A stretch of 64,000 nucleotides of DNA, taken from contig MU119215.1 of NCBI GenBank assembly GCA_014904845.1, forward strand, positions 248,001 to 312,000, read 5' to 3'. Source of the stretch: Acephala macrosclerotiorum (taxonomy: Eukaryota; Ascomycota; Leotiomycetes; Helotiales; Mollisiaceae). The position numbers were made by a program, and so were the translations under genes. Numbering within the stretch: position 1 is the first letter of the stretch; every line of letters begins with the position of its first letter. The notes under the pieces are model-generated. The model worked only from the letters and a program-made list of their open reading frames with translations. It was not told where the DNA came from and did not search any database. Positions 44,791 through 57,691 of the stretch are shown here, in pieces.

Positions 44791-45990
44791 GGTGGGGCGT
44801 TGGTTACGCAGGCGAGCCTGTCGAAACGTTTCCTTAGGAAGTACCAAAACTAACGTTCGATACCAAAGCACTCTTTGCTCCAGTCAGCGATGAAATTATT
44901 TTTGACTAGATAGAAACTGACGGTGGTATTAGCTCGCTCAGTCTCCGTCTTTATGCTTATGGAGGTCGAAATAGGGACATGAGTAGAAACCTGAAGGATA
45001 TGTCAGTTGCGGTTCAGTTGTGAAGGTTCAAGTTCGGAATCATTCGCCTTGACTAGTTTCCTAGCATACCAAGCCTCAAAGTCCGTAGCCAGTGGAACGA
45101 CGCGAGTGTTCACCGCCATATTGAGGCTGACGTCGAAAGTGAAGTCGAACGTGTTTTGTTGTTGTAGATTTAAGGACAATCGCACCTTCCTTGGGCGTGA
45201 CGTTGTCTGGCAGGAGGAGATGGTGCTCAGAGCTTTCGATAAGGAAATTCGAGAGTTGAATGAAGTGCAAAAGATCGCGTGAGAGTGGAAAGGAAGGGGA
45301 GCAAAACGGAAGGAGTAAACAAGGCGCGAACTACGCTAGTGCCTCGACTCGCTAACTTCTCCCCAAGACCTCTCGGTGAGAACGAAAGTGAACGGATTCT
45401 AGATCAAAAGTATGGACTGCAAAACCAGTCAACGAAATATTTAGGCACAGTATTTGGTGCAGTAAGGAGGTTTGACCACAATATCATGGCAAAACTCGAT
45501 GAAGTGGATGGCATTTAGTGTGAAATCAATGAGATTCATTTATCGATGTGGACATCCCCAAGGGGGAGGATCAGGAGATCTCCTACCGGTAGCTTTTACT
45601 GCTTGTATACGCCTTCCATTTCCGGACAATCTACACACATCTACACTTTCTCCAACCCGTCTGACTGCTTGACACCAGGAAGGGGGATGAAAATTGAACA
45701 TCAAAGCTTAGGCAAAGTTATCGTTGGATGCAGGCGAAGCTAGGAGATCAATATGGTACTTTACATAGATTCGTGAACACATCGATTGTTTTACGTACAG
45801 AATTGGAGCTCGGTTCTGTTGATCTCGGTGCGTTGTACTTCCTAGCTCGGCTGAGTCAAGACATCCGCTGTTTCTTCAGACATCAAGCCCTCATGGCCGG
45901 CGTGAGCGCGGGTATCTGGTTCTGCTAGGCTATTATCTCTATCAGTATGTCGTGATCCATTATTTGGAGCAAAGAAGCGGGATTTCGAAC
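44791..45990. other. Intergenic region with a possible coding scrap
   Basis: 1.2 kb. At 45003-45270 the minus strand has two abutting frames, HHLLLPDNVTPKE then VRLSLNLQQQNTFDFTFDVSLN and ATDFEAWYARKLVKAN, that would join with a one-base shift. The plus strand also has an open frame here (45007-45282). Neither side matches a family I know, so I leave it uncalled. Confidence 0.3.
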
Positions 45991-47334
45991 TTATCTCTCA
46001 ACTTCAGCTTTAGGAACATGCCACTTCGGGTCAATCGCTAGACTACCCTTCAGCTCTCGCGTTAATATGCGCCAATGGTATCGAAGTTTTCCCATATAAC
46101 TTGCCTGCATGTACAGAGGAGAGCAAGACCATATGAGGAATTCCGGCATCGCTAAGGCTTCGACTTCAGTGGTCGTGAACAGTTCTTGAAGGTTGTGAGA
46201 CCACTCCGAGACGGGCTTTGTGAAGAAATTAACAAGGGAAAAGAAGCGCCTTGTGACCACAGCGCGAGGCTCGATTATAGTTGTTTCCTCGATACTTTGA
46301 AAATCGACTAATTCCTCGCAAAGTCGCCCTGTCGACCTCTCACTGCCTGTAAGTTAGCATACTTCTCTCAATGGTGTGGAGGAGCGGGAATTTTGTCGTA
46401 AGAAAGTCAGGGCATTCACAATTCTGGGAAAGTGTTGAGCGGAAGCGATCTGAGGAGGTAACCAACCTAGATCCAGAGATTGTGAGGTCGCGGAACGGTT
46501 TGCGGTCTTCAAGTTCTTCCTGTAAGTTGAACATTCTGACATTATCTATCAGATCGAGATCGAAGATAATATGTTGTAATGTATTGAGGATTATCTTATT
46601 AAAGCTATAGCGGATTTTCTTGGTGAAGTAGTTGTCGTTGATGTACAAGATGTCGATGTCGGGATCTATGTAGATAGTGATGCATCTTGGATTCAATAAT
46701 GGCCTGTAGCACCTCAGAGTTTCTTCTTGAGATTCTTGATAGGCATGAAGTAATGATGTTGGCATAGGTCGTTGTATGTAAGAGCGCTCGGCTTGGTAGT
46801 TCCGATACGTGATGATCAAGAAGTCAGTTATTGCCTATATCAATGGAACATTGGATTAGGTACAGATACATTGAGTATGCATTGCCTCTTTGAATGGGAC
46901 ATCATTTGGGCAGGACCGCCACTTACTTGATGACCTCGGACCTGGAAGCCCAGCGTTCCATATCTTCAATCTCATCTCGAATGGAAGATTGAAAAAGTCG
47001 GTGAATTGGAGACTTGCCGGAGGTTGTCTCGGCCCTCGAACATCCGTGAGGAGTTGATGCAGTGATGATACCGAATCTGAGAATCCTGGGTTGGCCAATC
47101 GGTCCTTCAATATGTAATCAGACTTTGAGCGAATAATGCAGCAACGCGTGAAGGTGCACTCACATTGACAGTGGTAAATTGTGAAACGGAGTTTGTGACT
47201 CGTCTTCCTTGAGCATCACCCTGTATGTCATATTGGTTCTGCAGAGGCTTAGGGTCAAGTCCTACTGGATGCCATGCGTTTCTCTCGATAAAGCCGCCGT
47301 TGGATGGAAGCTCGTTCGAGTTAGAGGAAGACAT
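45991..47334 (-). CDS. 2EXR-domain protein, possibly intact
   Basis: Paralogue of the relic at 44.1 kb. Start ATG 47334 (MSSSNSNELPSNGG). Intron 1 (GTGAGT..TGAAG) joins QFTTVN to DRLANPGF. The 2EXR core FTDFFNLPFEMRLKIWNAGLPGPR follows. A second intron, GTAAGT near 46929 to CCAAG near 46801, would skip the stops there and join to ERSYIQRPMPTSLLHAYQESQEETLRCYRPL, then DPDIDILYINDNYFTKK and NTLQHIIFDLDL. A third splice near 46335-46310 must reach DFQSIEETTIIEPRA, RRFFSLVNFFTKPVSEWSHNLQ and the end WHVPKAEVER. The exact 3' model is uncertain, and a recent pseudogene cannot be excluded. Function of the family is unknown. Confidence 0.6.
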
Positions 47335-48579
47335 GGTGCGTGTGGTTGAGATCAAGATCTGAGGCGCAAACCATGGGGAAGCTGCAGCTGAGAAGCAGGG
47401 ATCTGGAGACAACAGAAGTGATCACGTCGACGAAGCGGTTCGATGGGAGGAGCAGAAGTCATAGAAGCAGAGCAGATAATATGAGGCTGCAACTAAGCTA
47501 GAGCCATAACCAAAACTCGACAAGTAAGCTGCCTCATAGATTCAACGAGAGAGTCGGATTCAGTTCCAGTTTCGATTGACTTCAAATCAAGTTTCAGAAA
47601 GACATCAAGACTCAACTAACACAGCACAGCTCAAATATGCATACGAGAAATGTATTAGAGCGTGTTTTCCTTGGTTCTCACTGCCCTCTAAAAGCAGCAG
47701 GTTGAGAGGAAGGCTTTTGCTACTTTGGAACTGAATGCCTTACATCGTTACTTGCCATACGCCAACACGATGATAGGAAATGTGGAGCGATGAGAGAAGC
47801 GAAAATTAGCGCCCTTTCTTGTGAGCAAAGTCCATTACTCAGGAACTGCTCCATTAGTCTAGCAACAAAAGACTTATATCCGCTCTGGAAAAAAGGAGGC
47901 GTCGCCAATGTTTAGGACGTCCTGCCCTCAAATTATTGAGATAATGGCACAACAACCTAAGAAGATCAGAATGTCCAAACATTGCCTACAGAAAAGTAAG
48001 CTCTAGCAAGATCCTGCTTGCAATATGGAATCTCCTATGGCAAACTCAAGAGAACGAGATGTAATGATTGAGGTGGGAGTTTTCAACGTTTGTGTGCTGA
48101 TGGGTACGTTATTTCGCATATTGTGAGATTTCACAAAGGAATTCTAGCCAACCAATGCTCTTGTCTAATCTTGCTAATGCCGTGAAGTATTTGATGTTGG
48201 AGGTGATGTTGGACATTGAATTGCAGCTGCCCCTAAGCGAGGCTGGGGTTTGATGTCTCCACTCTTTAGCTTGATGTCATTGGCTGTGAATATACTCTCC
48301 GGGACTCAATATTAACATAATTTGTTTGTTTATGTTGAAAATTGCAGCAACATAAATCCGAAGAAAACCTCTTCTTACTAGCAGAAGGTCTAAGACTCTG
48401 GAAATAATGTACGCTGCGTGAGGCTTTTGCAGCCTCGGCTACAGCCCGACGCTAACCCCTGCATGATCATCGGCGCAGCTCGCATGCACTGTGCCCACTC
48501 GACTCACATAACATCCCCCATCTTAAGCCTTCTCTGGCCCCCCTATTGCTCCTGACATGCCAACCGAGCATCTCACACT
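47335..48579. other. Intergenic region, right edge of the accessory island
   Basis: 1.2 kb between the divergent 2EXR and DENN-type genes. No supported gene, RNA or repeat. Confidence 0.5.
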
Positions 48580-50502
48580 ATGGCTGCAGCCAGACGAGGC
48601 CAAGGGCCATTGAACCTCGACCTTCCCAATGGCACAACTCCAGAGCTTCCTCTCTTAGCTGCGCTCTTTCTCATCTACTTCGACATCAAGGCCGGATATA
48701 CAATTGGATGGAAACGGTCATTGCCAGGCATTGAACTCGAAGGAGTGGTGGAATATAAGAGTCTGCCGTCAGGATTGCATACGGTGAAGGAGGATTTAAT
48801 ATACTTTGTCCACGAGAACCATGCCGGACTCAGCGCATTCGTCAATGCGCCAGCGGCGGAGGAGTCGAGAAATGCGCGGATGATTGCTGTGGGAGTCCTG
48901 GTTCCTCTAAGCTATGGCAGATTGGGGAGGAGTTGGAAGCATGCTGAGAGGTTGAAGGAAATGGCAAGGTGTGTTGTAGCAACTGTCAAGAAATGGAATG
49001 GTTCTGACTTTGTGTCATTAGTGAATTGATCGTTGATAGTTCCAAAACGAAAGTCCTAGAGGAATATTGGGAGGAGCATAAAGCTCAAGGTCTAGCACCT
49101 GCCGCGGATAAGGACTCGCTGCTAGACTCGCCCTCGAGTCTAATGTTCAAACCCATACGAACCACACCTTCGACACCAAAAGGACATAACAGAAATCGCT
49201 CAGCATCAGATGGTACGACGTTGCTGCCTCCAGGACACACATTATCTACCTACCACCCAGCACGGAGCTTGTTAAGGCTCCTCGAGGTCTTTGGACCCCT
49301 CATCTTTCCCATACACAGAGCAGCCCTGCTCCGGAAGAGGATACTGATCACAACCCACGCTCCTGTTCAAGACACATGCAACTTTGGTTCGTATTTCAAC
49401 TCTCTTAGCATCTCACCACTAACGAATCCCAGTGTACGATATCTCAGTCCTCTCTAACATCCCCCTTGCCGTCACCGACCTTCTCTCCTCCACCGCCCCA
49501 CCAACTAGGCTCCGCCCCCTCTTCACAATTGGTGTCCACGACATTCCCCTCCTAGAAGCCGACCTGCTCGCCTCAAAACAACCACCCATATCCTCTCCCG
49601 GCTCCACTCTCACAGAAAGCGAAGATCCAGGCCATGGCTGGATAGCATGTACAACAGATAGTATCTTGGCTATGAAAAACACGTTATACGATGTCTTGAT
49701 CACAATGCCACCTCCGTATTCCGAAGACGCGAGCCAGAAGGTATGGCCGAAAGTTGAGACTTCGAAAGGGGTGGAAATGAAGGCTACACAGAGGGACTTG
49801 AGACGCTTTCAGACGTTACGATGGGGTCTGTCCCGTGCTTCGAGCAGTCAGAATGGCGATGAAGAGCCTATCCGAGCAACCTCAAGCAGTACTTCAGTCC
49901 ATAGAGAAGATCTTCTCGACCTCCCTGACACAGACAACATCATTGAACCTCTCTCCTGGTCCGCACTCGCCTACTCAGGCTTCATGTGGTGGGCCTCAGC
50001 CGGTGAACAACGACTTCACTCCGAGGAGGAAACCGAAGCAGATTCACAACTCCTAGCCGGCCTCTCATTATCGCCCTCCTCACCAACAACACCTCGACCC
50101 CGCTCACAAAGCTCAACTTCCCAAAGCAAAGGGAAGATCAACGGGGCAGTGCGGGAAGGAGAAGCCCAACAAGAAATGGCACTTATCGCCTATTTCCACC
50201 GCCTAACAACCCAAATCCTATCCACATTATCTGACATCGTAGACGCTACGGACTCGGATGATGAGAGAGAAGATGACCATTCTCCTTTATATCCACACTC
50301 AGCAGAGGAGTGCGGGGGAGAAGGAGAAGAGGAGTCGGGACCAGCGATGTATGTCACGAGCCAGGATATGGTGAGGATGGGGCTTGATGAGTGGAGTGTG
50401 GGGGATCATGAGTTTGCGGAGGAGGTGTGTAAGTCGTATTTTGCGAGGAGGGCGAAGGTGGAAGGGAGGAATGTTGATATTTGTGGGATTAGGATCTGCT
50501 GA
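48580..50502 (+). CDS. DENN-type protein, DUF4484 (LCHN/Anr2-like)
   Basis: Three exons, 48580-48968, 49022-49386 and 49433-50502, give 607 residues. The family (DENND11/LCHN in animals, Anr2 in budding yeast) is built on a divergent DENN fold and is linked to Rab-type regulation of secretion. Visible blocks: LLAALFLIYFDIKAGYTIGWKRSLPGIELEGVVEYKSLPSGLH, ARMIAVGVLVPLSYGRLGRSWKHAERLKE, then LRLLEVFGPLIFPIHRAALLRKRIL, and VYDISVLSNIPLAVTDLL across the second splice. A Ser-rich, acidic insert lies before the C-terminal helices. Introns are 53 and 46 nt. Converges with SEC63. Confidence 0.85.
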
Positions 50503-50899
50503 TTCCATTTGTTGCAAAATCAATACTAAGCAGGAAATGGGAGAAGATGAAGGTGGTGACAATTCTTGTACAACGTTCCTTATGTGCACCGGATTTCTGT
50601 GAAAGTATGTAAGGGATAGAGAGCTGGCTTGCGATCTTCTGCACTTTTGCGATGTCTTCATAGGCACAAAAGAAAATTCGACATTTTGAACGAGATCACA
50701 TTTCAACTCCTCATTCTATGTACTCTAGTGTGTGCAAACGAGTAAATCTAGAGGAACGGACTCCCGGAGCCTCATAAACGAACTTCGTTTTGCGGTCTCA
50801 ACGCCAGCCCAATGCCAATCCATGTTTGTACAAGTCAAAGCCGCCCAGAAGAAGGATATCAGAGAAGGGAAACTGGAGAAAGAGAGGGTATGCATTTAT
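50503..50899. other. Convergent 3' region
   Basis: 397 bp between the stop codons of the DENN-type gene and SEC63; should hold both 3' UTRs. Nothing else seen. Confidence 0.5.
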
Positions 50900-53128
50900 T
50901 TACTCCTCATCAGTATCCGTATCTGTCTCACTGGTGTCATCAGCCACCTCTCCATCCGTATCACTCTCCTCATCACTATCTTCTTCTACGACCGGCTTCT
51001 TCTTCTTTGGTGGTGGGGCGGAGAGACCACCTGATTTGAGGGCGGCCATTTGTCCTGCTATGGAATCTAGAATCATGTTGTTAGCTTTTGATCTTTCAAG
51101 AAAACGAAATGAAGGGAAAAGCGGAGGGAAAGACATACCCTCATCGGGCTCAGAAATATCATCCTCCTGATCAAACTCCTCCGCCTTGCTCGCCTCCTCA
51201 ACCACAAGCGTAACCTCCATCTTGGTATCAAACCCGACATAAGAATCACAAATCAGATGCATCGCAAACGTATAATGACCTGCTTGCGGTGGCGCCTGAA
51301 ACGAAATCTTCAGCGTCTGCATATTAAACGTTGGCTTATTCTCCTCATCGAAAATAGGCTTATCGAACGCGGTGAATGTGAATGGAGGAACGGCCATTTT
51401 TCCTTGCTTGGAGTCTGAGAGGAAGATATGCCAGCGGGGTGAGTAGTCGCGGGCGAAATAGGGGGCGTAAGCGAGGGGTGGGAAGACGGGCTTTTCTTCT
51501 CGGATGGGCTTGCCGTCTTTGCCGATTTTCTTTTTGCGGCCCATGATAGCGTCGAGGTCATCCTCATCTGGATCGACATCCTCCAGGTCGAGTTCGTTGA
51601 CTTCGGGGATGGATTCGCTTCCGGGAGGGATGAAACGACCTTTGACGACGAAGGAGACGAGGGAGCCGGGGATGATGTATTTCTCGCCTGGGACTTTGAA
51701 AAATGCTTTTTCGACTTGGAGGTTGGGGAGTTGTTTGGCGACGCTGATGGCCGTGGAGTATTGTGCCTCAGTCAAGAGGCCCTTGCCAACTGAGAGCTTC
51801 TTTCGGTACGCTTCGGGTAGGCGCATATATTGTTGTAAATCGAGGTGGGTCTTGGCATCACCCTCAATCGCTGCCGCAACCTCAGGTGTGAAATGTGGTA
51901 ATTGGAGAAGTGGTGATGCTCCGGGAGGAATCGCCTGGATCAAGTTCTGAGAAGTGGTGTATGAGTTCAGGATAGGTGCGACTGAGCCGAAAGCCAAAGA
52001 AATAGCAGTGAAAGAGTTGTTGAGCGCATGTGCGATTGGAGCAACCTCGAACTTTGCCTGGTCGAGCGTGGAGTCTGCCAGCTCCACACGGCCAAGATAT
52101 GCCCACAGAAGCGCAAGAGCCTTCCTTCGAATGCCGCCTTCCAAGTCCTCAAGTTGTGTCTGGTCCTTGTCTGTCAGACCTCCAGCAGTTCCCCAAGTAG
52201 TTCCATCTGCCAAGATTCTCGACTCGATCTTTCCAAGACCCGAGTCTGCCCTTTCGCCCTTCAGAATATCCTTGAATTCGAGTCCGGTGCTGAGAGCTGT
52301 TATAATACCACCCTCTGTGATGTCTTCCTTGTATTCTCGGAACAGGTTGTTGGCGCTCTCGATCAGGACCTTCTCCTTGGATATTCTCTGGGTTCCATAC
52401 CACCATGATCCAACTAAGTATGGGAGTAAGACGCCCAGAAGTGCCGCGTAGACCAGCAGAACGTACTTTCCATTGCCGTCTGTGATAATGAACTTCGGCA
52501 GCGCGATCCCAATACTGAAGCTCTGCTTTCCATCCGGATGTCCAAACTGAATATAGTTATTTCGAATCTCCTCATCCGTAAGAGCCTTGTATGCCTTCGT
52601 GAGCTCGACGAAATAGTCATTCAAACTCTCGAGAGTCTGGTTTTTCGCAGGATCCGGTCGAATCTTATCCGGATGGAACTTCAACGACATGCGCTTATAA
52701 TGACTCTTAATTTCCTTCTCCGTAGCAGTCTCCGAGATGCCCAAAATATCATACGGATTCCAAATCTTCGGAATCGTCCGCGCAGTAACATAAATCAGGT
52801 ACGCCATGAGCGCCATTGTGATCCAACCTACCACCACTGCGATGCCCCGCTTGAGCTTCCTCTCTCTCCGTTTCTGCGCTTTGCGCTGGCTGTCGATCAG
52901 ATCCACATGTTCGGGGATGAAGTCGGTCTTTATTCGAGGGGCGTGGGCGCCGGGTTCGGTGCTGGGTTTGAGGACGGAGTAGGTGAGGGGGACAGTCACT
53001 ATTCCGACGACGGTGAGGATGAAGAAGGGGAAGAATTGTCCCTTTGATTCTCATTAGCATCTCCTCCTCACTATCCAAAGAGACTGCAAACATACCTGCT
53101 CATCGTACGAATAATCCGTACCACTCAT
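50900..53128 (-). CDS. SEC63: ER translocon J-protein Sec63
   Basis: Three exons, 53096-53128, 51139-53041 and 50900-51066, give 700 residues. Sec63 sits in the ER membrane with Sec61/62 and recruits the lumenal Hsp70 Kar2 for post-translational import. Exon 1 codes MSGTDYSYDEQ. Membrane spans are at about 13-31, 77-97 and 200-222; the lumenal J domain (about 107-177) between spans 2 and 3 keeps HPD at 134-136. The cytosolic Sec63/Brl region follows (LPHFTPEVAAAIEG, AISVAKQLPNLQVEKAFFKVPGEK, an Ig-like end with KISFQAPPQAGHYTFAMHLICDSYVG) and then an acidic tail that in yeast contacts Sec62. Introns are 54 and 72 nt; removing the second joins SEPDE to DSIAGQMA. Confidence 0.95.
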
Positions 53129-53904
53129 CTTGCCAATCTTTGGTCTTCAAGACCAGTATCTCCCACTTGCCCTTCTACCAAACACGTTGCGCAAAAGTAT
53201 TAGGCGCCTGGTTCAAAGGAAAATATGTAATTATGTCACAGTAGCCTCTGTGGGAGGAGTCAAAGAGTGGAGGTTTAAATAAAGAACAGAGAAAAGAAGA
53301 CCCGTGGCTCTCGTGGCTCGTCTCTGGAATTTGGGTCACCCAAATGGAAATCTGTCTCCAAACTTCCTGGCATCAGCAGGGGTTGAGCTAAGCGGCGCAC
53401 CAGCACACACGATCAGACTAGGCTGGTTAAGGTTAAGTTCAAAGAACTGTCGCTCGGCCTTGTGGTTTGACCTATCAGAATGCGTAATTTATAGAGCTGA
53501 AAGTATTTTTATGGTGATGCAATGTGTTTTCAGAATCGTATGGAATTGAGTTCTTGATCGATTTGGGGCTCAAAAGGATCTTTTCGAATCCTTTGTGGGA
53601 GTTTTGAGTCACAATCGCGGCTTTGAAAAGCTAAAAAGGTCATTATCTAGCTTCAGCCTCGACAATGAAATTGTGCCAATTGTCGCAAATGAAAATTATC
53701 ATCAGAATGTTTTCGAATGTTCGAAGACTCGCAGGACATTGTCAAAATTCAATGTTCACAACACATTGAATAAGGAGGCTCAAGTTGAAACGTTAATGTC
53801 CCGTCTGAGGATATACATTAGCAAGTCTGTGTTAGCTGCAGTTATCCGATATATGCCCCTCATCCTATAGCCAGTAAATGCTCAATACCAACGCCATCGC
53901 TATG
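53129..53904. other. Intergenic region
   Basis: 776 bp upstream of SEC63 and downstream of RDH54. Relatively AT-rich; short ORFs only, no recognisable feature. Confidence 0.5.
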
Positions 53905-56900
53905 CTACTTTTCCTTGAAAAACTTCAACTCTTTCTCATCAGCTTCCTTCTCTTCTTCATCTTTTGACAAAACCTTCGCCTTATTGTGCTTCGCGAACAC
54001 AAAGCTAACCTTGCAACCCTCACTCTTCAGCATATCGACAAGCACCTCATCGTCTAGCGCACTCTTACCCTCAACGAAATCTTCGTTCTCAAACCCAAAC
54101 ACATCTTCCGTCTCACCTTTGAAGATCGAGGTGTCCAGATGTCGATACATCATCAAAGCTTGCATCTTTCCCTTTGAATTCTTTAGTCGCTTCTCCTTCG
54201 CTTCGTCTGCGATTTTCTGTTCAAGAGCCTCGATGTTCTTCTTAGTTGCTGGCACTGTCTTCGGCCGCTTCAGCGCATGCAGAGGAACCAACATATCATC
54301 GTCACTATCATCATCCACCGTCTCCAGCTCTTCTTCCGCCAATGTCTCGTCCGAAGAATCCTCTATGATTGGAGGTGAAAGGTCATGACCAAGGCCTTTG
54401 CAGCCGCATAGCAACAAGTCGTGGCTCTGGCATGCAGATACGATATCGAGTCTGGACAAATCTCGCAGCTCAGCTGCAGAGAACGATGCTTCGTTCGCCT
54501 TGCCGTCGACAATGCTATCAGCCAAGCCCATCTTAGTGACTTGCCTCTGGTAGATCTTTTCATCTATTCCCCCGGCCATCAAGAATCTATAGATTTTGAC
54601 AGGACGCCTCTGGCCATGGCGATGAATTCGTGCCATAGCTTGGAGATCGGTGGCAGGGTTCCAGTCTGTATCGAACAGGATGAGCCGAGATGCTCCGATG
54701 AGATTGATGCCAGTGCCACCCGCTTTTGCTGACAGCAGAAACGCAAAGCTCTTCGATGCAGGAGCTGCGTTGAAAGCTCTGACAAGACTATGGCGTTGGT
54801 CTTGTGGGGTCTTTCCATCCAAGCGAGAAAATGGTAGGTTTAAAGATGCTAGGTGTTGGCCGATGAGATCTAGAGTCGAGGTCCAGTTCGAGACAATGAC
54901 AATCTTCTCCTTGGTCTCGGAGAGCCGCCGCACCATTTGATCAAGAACACGAAACTTGGAGCTAGCCCTGATAGGAGGCAGTCGCAGAAGATCAGCTGGA
55001 ATAGCTTCCATGAGCGCAGTAACCGTTGCATTGCTTGGCGCATCCTCCTTCTTTTGCAACAAGCTCGGCGCATTACAAACTTTCTTGAGCAAGGTAATAA
55101 GTTGGAACGAAGCCTGGGCATTGCCAGTGCCACAGATGTTTCCGAACAAAGGCGAAGCTAGAACATGCTGGTAGACTTCAGTCTGGGCTTGAGTAGGTTT
55201 GCAGAACACGACGTAGTCTGACTTCGGTGGTAAGAACTTAGCCATGACATCTGCAGTTCGACGTAAGATGAATGATTTGGTTAAAGATGAAAGTTCCTCC
55301 TCTCTGGCCTTCCCTTTCTCGACATCTCGCTTCGAGGCCTCGGGTTGTCTACTCTTGAGAATGGGTACTTCGAACTCTTTCTTGAATGTCTTGAAAGTGC
55401 CCAGGAGACCTGGATTCACGAAGTCTACCATGATGTAGAATTCCGAAAGGTCATTCTGCATAGGAGTTCCGGACAAAACAATTCGCATCGGACAATCGAG
55501 GTTTCTGATCGCTTGAGCAGACTTATTCTGAGCTGTCTTAAGTCGATGTCCCTCATCAGCGATAACGATATCAATCCCAGCTCCCTTCTTCAATTCGTCC
55601 TGGACCGATCTCAGCTTCTCGTAGCCAATGATCATCACACTATAGCTCTTCCCGTGGGTGAAATCAGTCAGCTTGATCTTCGGATTATCCGCCACGAACA
55701 CGCCAACTTTCTCTTTGCCTAGCCACTTCATGAATTCGTCTCTCCAGTTCTGAATCAAAGTGACTGGGCAAACGATGAGGGCTTTCTTGATGACTCCGTC
55801 TTTAGAGCCAGCGATAGGGTTCTGTTTAAGCAGTGTCCAGATCAGTGCAATCGTTTGCAACGTTTTGCCCAAACCCATCTCATCTGCCAACAAAGCTCCT
55901 TGACCATTGAAGTCACGCATCCCCATTACGCACTCGTACATGAATCTGACGCCTTCAAACTGATGAGGATTGAATTTTCGGCCCAGGAAGGGATCTAGCA
56001 CGACGTCGACAATCTGCTTGCCTTTTGGGCAATCTTTTGGCCTCATCATGACACATGCACCCGGTGCTTTCGGGTCGTGGCGAGGAGTCGGTGTTCCATC
56101 TTTGTTCTCTGGCATGATAGTGGTCGAGAGAAGAGGATTCTTGAACCGCGCTTTCATTGCGTTGGTGCTAGAGTAAAAGCTCTTTGGCGCAATTTGCTCG
56201 AAATCGGAGGATCCCTCTTCTTTCTTCTTCTTCTCCAGCACTGGCACTTTCCCTTTCGGTAAAGATATGGGTGCTTTATACGTTGACGAGGTGCTGCAGC
56301 TGAGAGCCTTCGGCATGGATTTCGTAGCAGCAGCAGCTTTGAGAAACGGTTTCCCAGACATGTAGTCGGCCTTAGAGACGATAGAGTCGACCTCAACCTC
56401 CTTGCCACCGACGGACAATGTACTGCCAGGGAGCAGAGGTTCCTTGTACACACATTTCCCCATTTCTCGGCCATCCTCGTCCTGCAGATGTGCATAGCCC
56501 CCATATACAGATAGCACGCCATCCCCATCCCATGTTTTGTGCTTCTTGTTCGTGTATTTACGCCTGTGAAAGACTTGTTAGCTCTAATCGGATATTATAA
56601 GTGCAGTGGCTTACCATAGCACCATGTAATACCCCTCTAGACAGTCATCGTGAGACTCTGAGCTCGATTTTGGCTCACTAGAGTTCTTCACAACTAGTAA
56701 TGGCTTCCTTGGCGCAAGAACACCAGCAGAAGCAGCCACAGACTTCTTAGGAGGAGAGTCTTCGACGACATGTACCAACAGTTTCCGCTTCTTAGAAGGA
56801 CGTGGCGCAGCTTCAGATTCGTCGTCCGATTCAGGAATCCGTTCCTCCTTGACTGGCTTCTTGGGAGCAAAGCTCTTGAGAAACGGAGGTCTGAATGGTT

Positions 56901-56907
56901 TGTACAT
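53905..56907 (-). CDS. RDH54: Rad54-family DNA translocase Rdh54/Tid1
   Basis: Two exons, 56615-56907 and 53905-56563 (51-nt intron, GTAAGC..CACAG), give 983 residues. Rdh54 is a Swi2/Snf2 ATPase that works with Rad51/Dmc1 in homologous recombination and strips recombinase from duplex DNA. Motifs: Walker A DEMGLGKT (325-332), DEGH (II), LSGTPMQNDL (III), IVIVSNWTSTLDLI (IV), SAKAGGTGINLIGASRLILFDTDWNPA (V, here split in description) and ARIHRHGQ (VI). The N-terminal MYKPFRPP and the WRKYTNKKHKTWDGDG block across the splice are typical of Rdh54 rather than Rad54. The C-terminal 200 residues are acidic and Lys-rich. The start is the ATG at 56907. Confidence 0.93.
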
Positions 56908-57691
56908 AGTTGATTGTCTCAAGGGGCCGGGGTGGTTGATGTTGATGAAAGGAAAGCGCGTCAAAGTACGCGACAAGATCTCTTGGCGCGATTACGCAGT
57001 CACATGTTAACTCAATGTACCACCATACATGGAACTTTCATCGGAGGTTCCTTTGAATTTTGGCTGGGTTGGAATGTAGCGTCAGTTAAGCTCAGATTTT
57101 CATTTCATTTCCAAATTTCTGATGCCCCAGAAATCTGGGGACTTCCACGAAGCCATGTCCTAGGAAGTTGGACCTCTCGAGCGCTTCCTAGGTCTTAATA
57201 ATTATCAGTCCTTGTGTCTAATGTCCTTCCACTCTGGAATATTGCATTCTCATATTCGCTTTTCCACTCATATCACATTCTGCATGCACGAATTTAAGTT
57301 TGGTACCAAAGTTTGTATTCATCAACTATCCAAAAGAGCTAGACCCTATCCATCCAAACAGCACACCAGCTGCAACCTCCAACCCCCCCCTTCCGCGGTA
57401 TGTTCTTTTCTCTTCTATCCTTTCTCTCCTTCCTAGACAGCGAGCTCAAACGGTTCCAATGGTTCCAGCCGTGAGCACACAACCGTCTTCTATTTTCTCT
57501 CTCTTCTCTTCATCATTTTCTTCTCACTCAGCCATTTTCTGGTCGCCCCTTTTACAGAGATGCATATCCACCAGAAGCCAGACCGAGCATAAGAGGACCA
57601 ATCAACCCTCCCATTGCTCCTCTCGCATAACACTTCACTTTTTTGATCCATGCTAGCGGTTCAGAGTTGTCCTCAACGGGAAGGTGATTTG
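56908..57691. other. Intergenic region
   Basis: 784 bp with a CT-rich stretch near 57380-57520. No supported gene. Confidence 0.5.

Noticed and set aside
45007..45282. 91-codon plus ORF
   Set aside because: Antisense to a more protein-like minus segment; no motif recognised on either strand.
18796..48579. Secondary-metabolite gene cluster
   Set aside because: A Zn2Cys6 regulator and a sulfotransferase-like gene are present, but no PKS, NRPS, terpene synthase, P450 or transporter accompanies them.
50732..51170. Plus-strand ORFs at the end of SEC63
   Set aside because: Shadows of the acidic, low-complexity SEC63 tail on the other strand.
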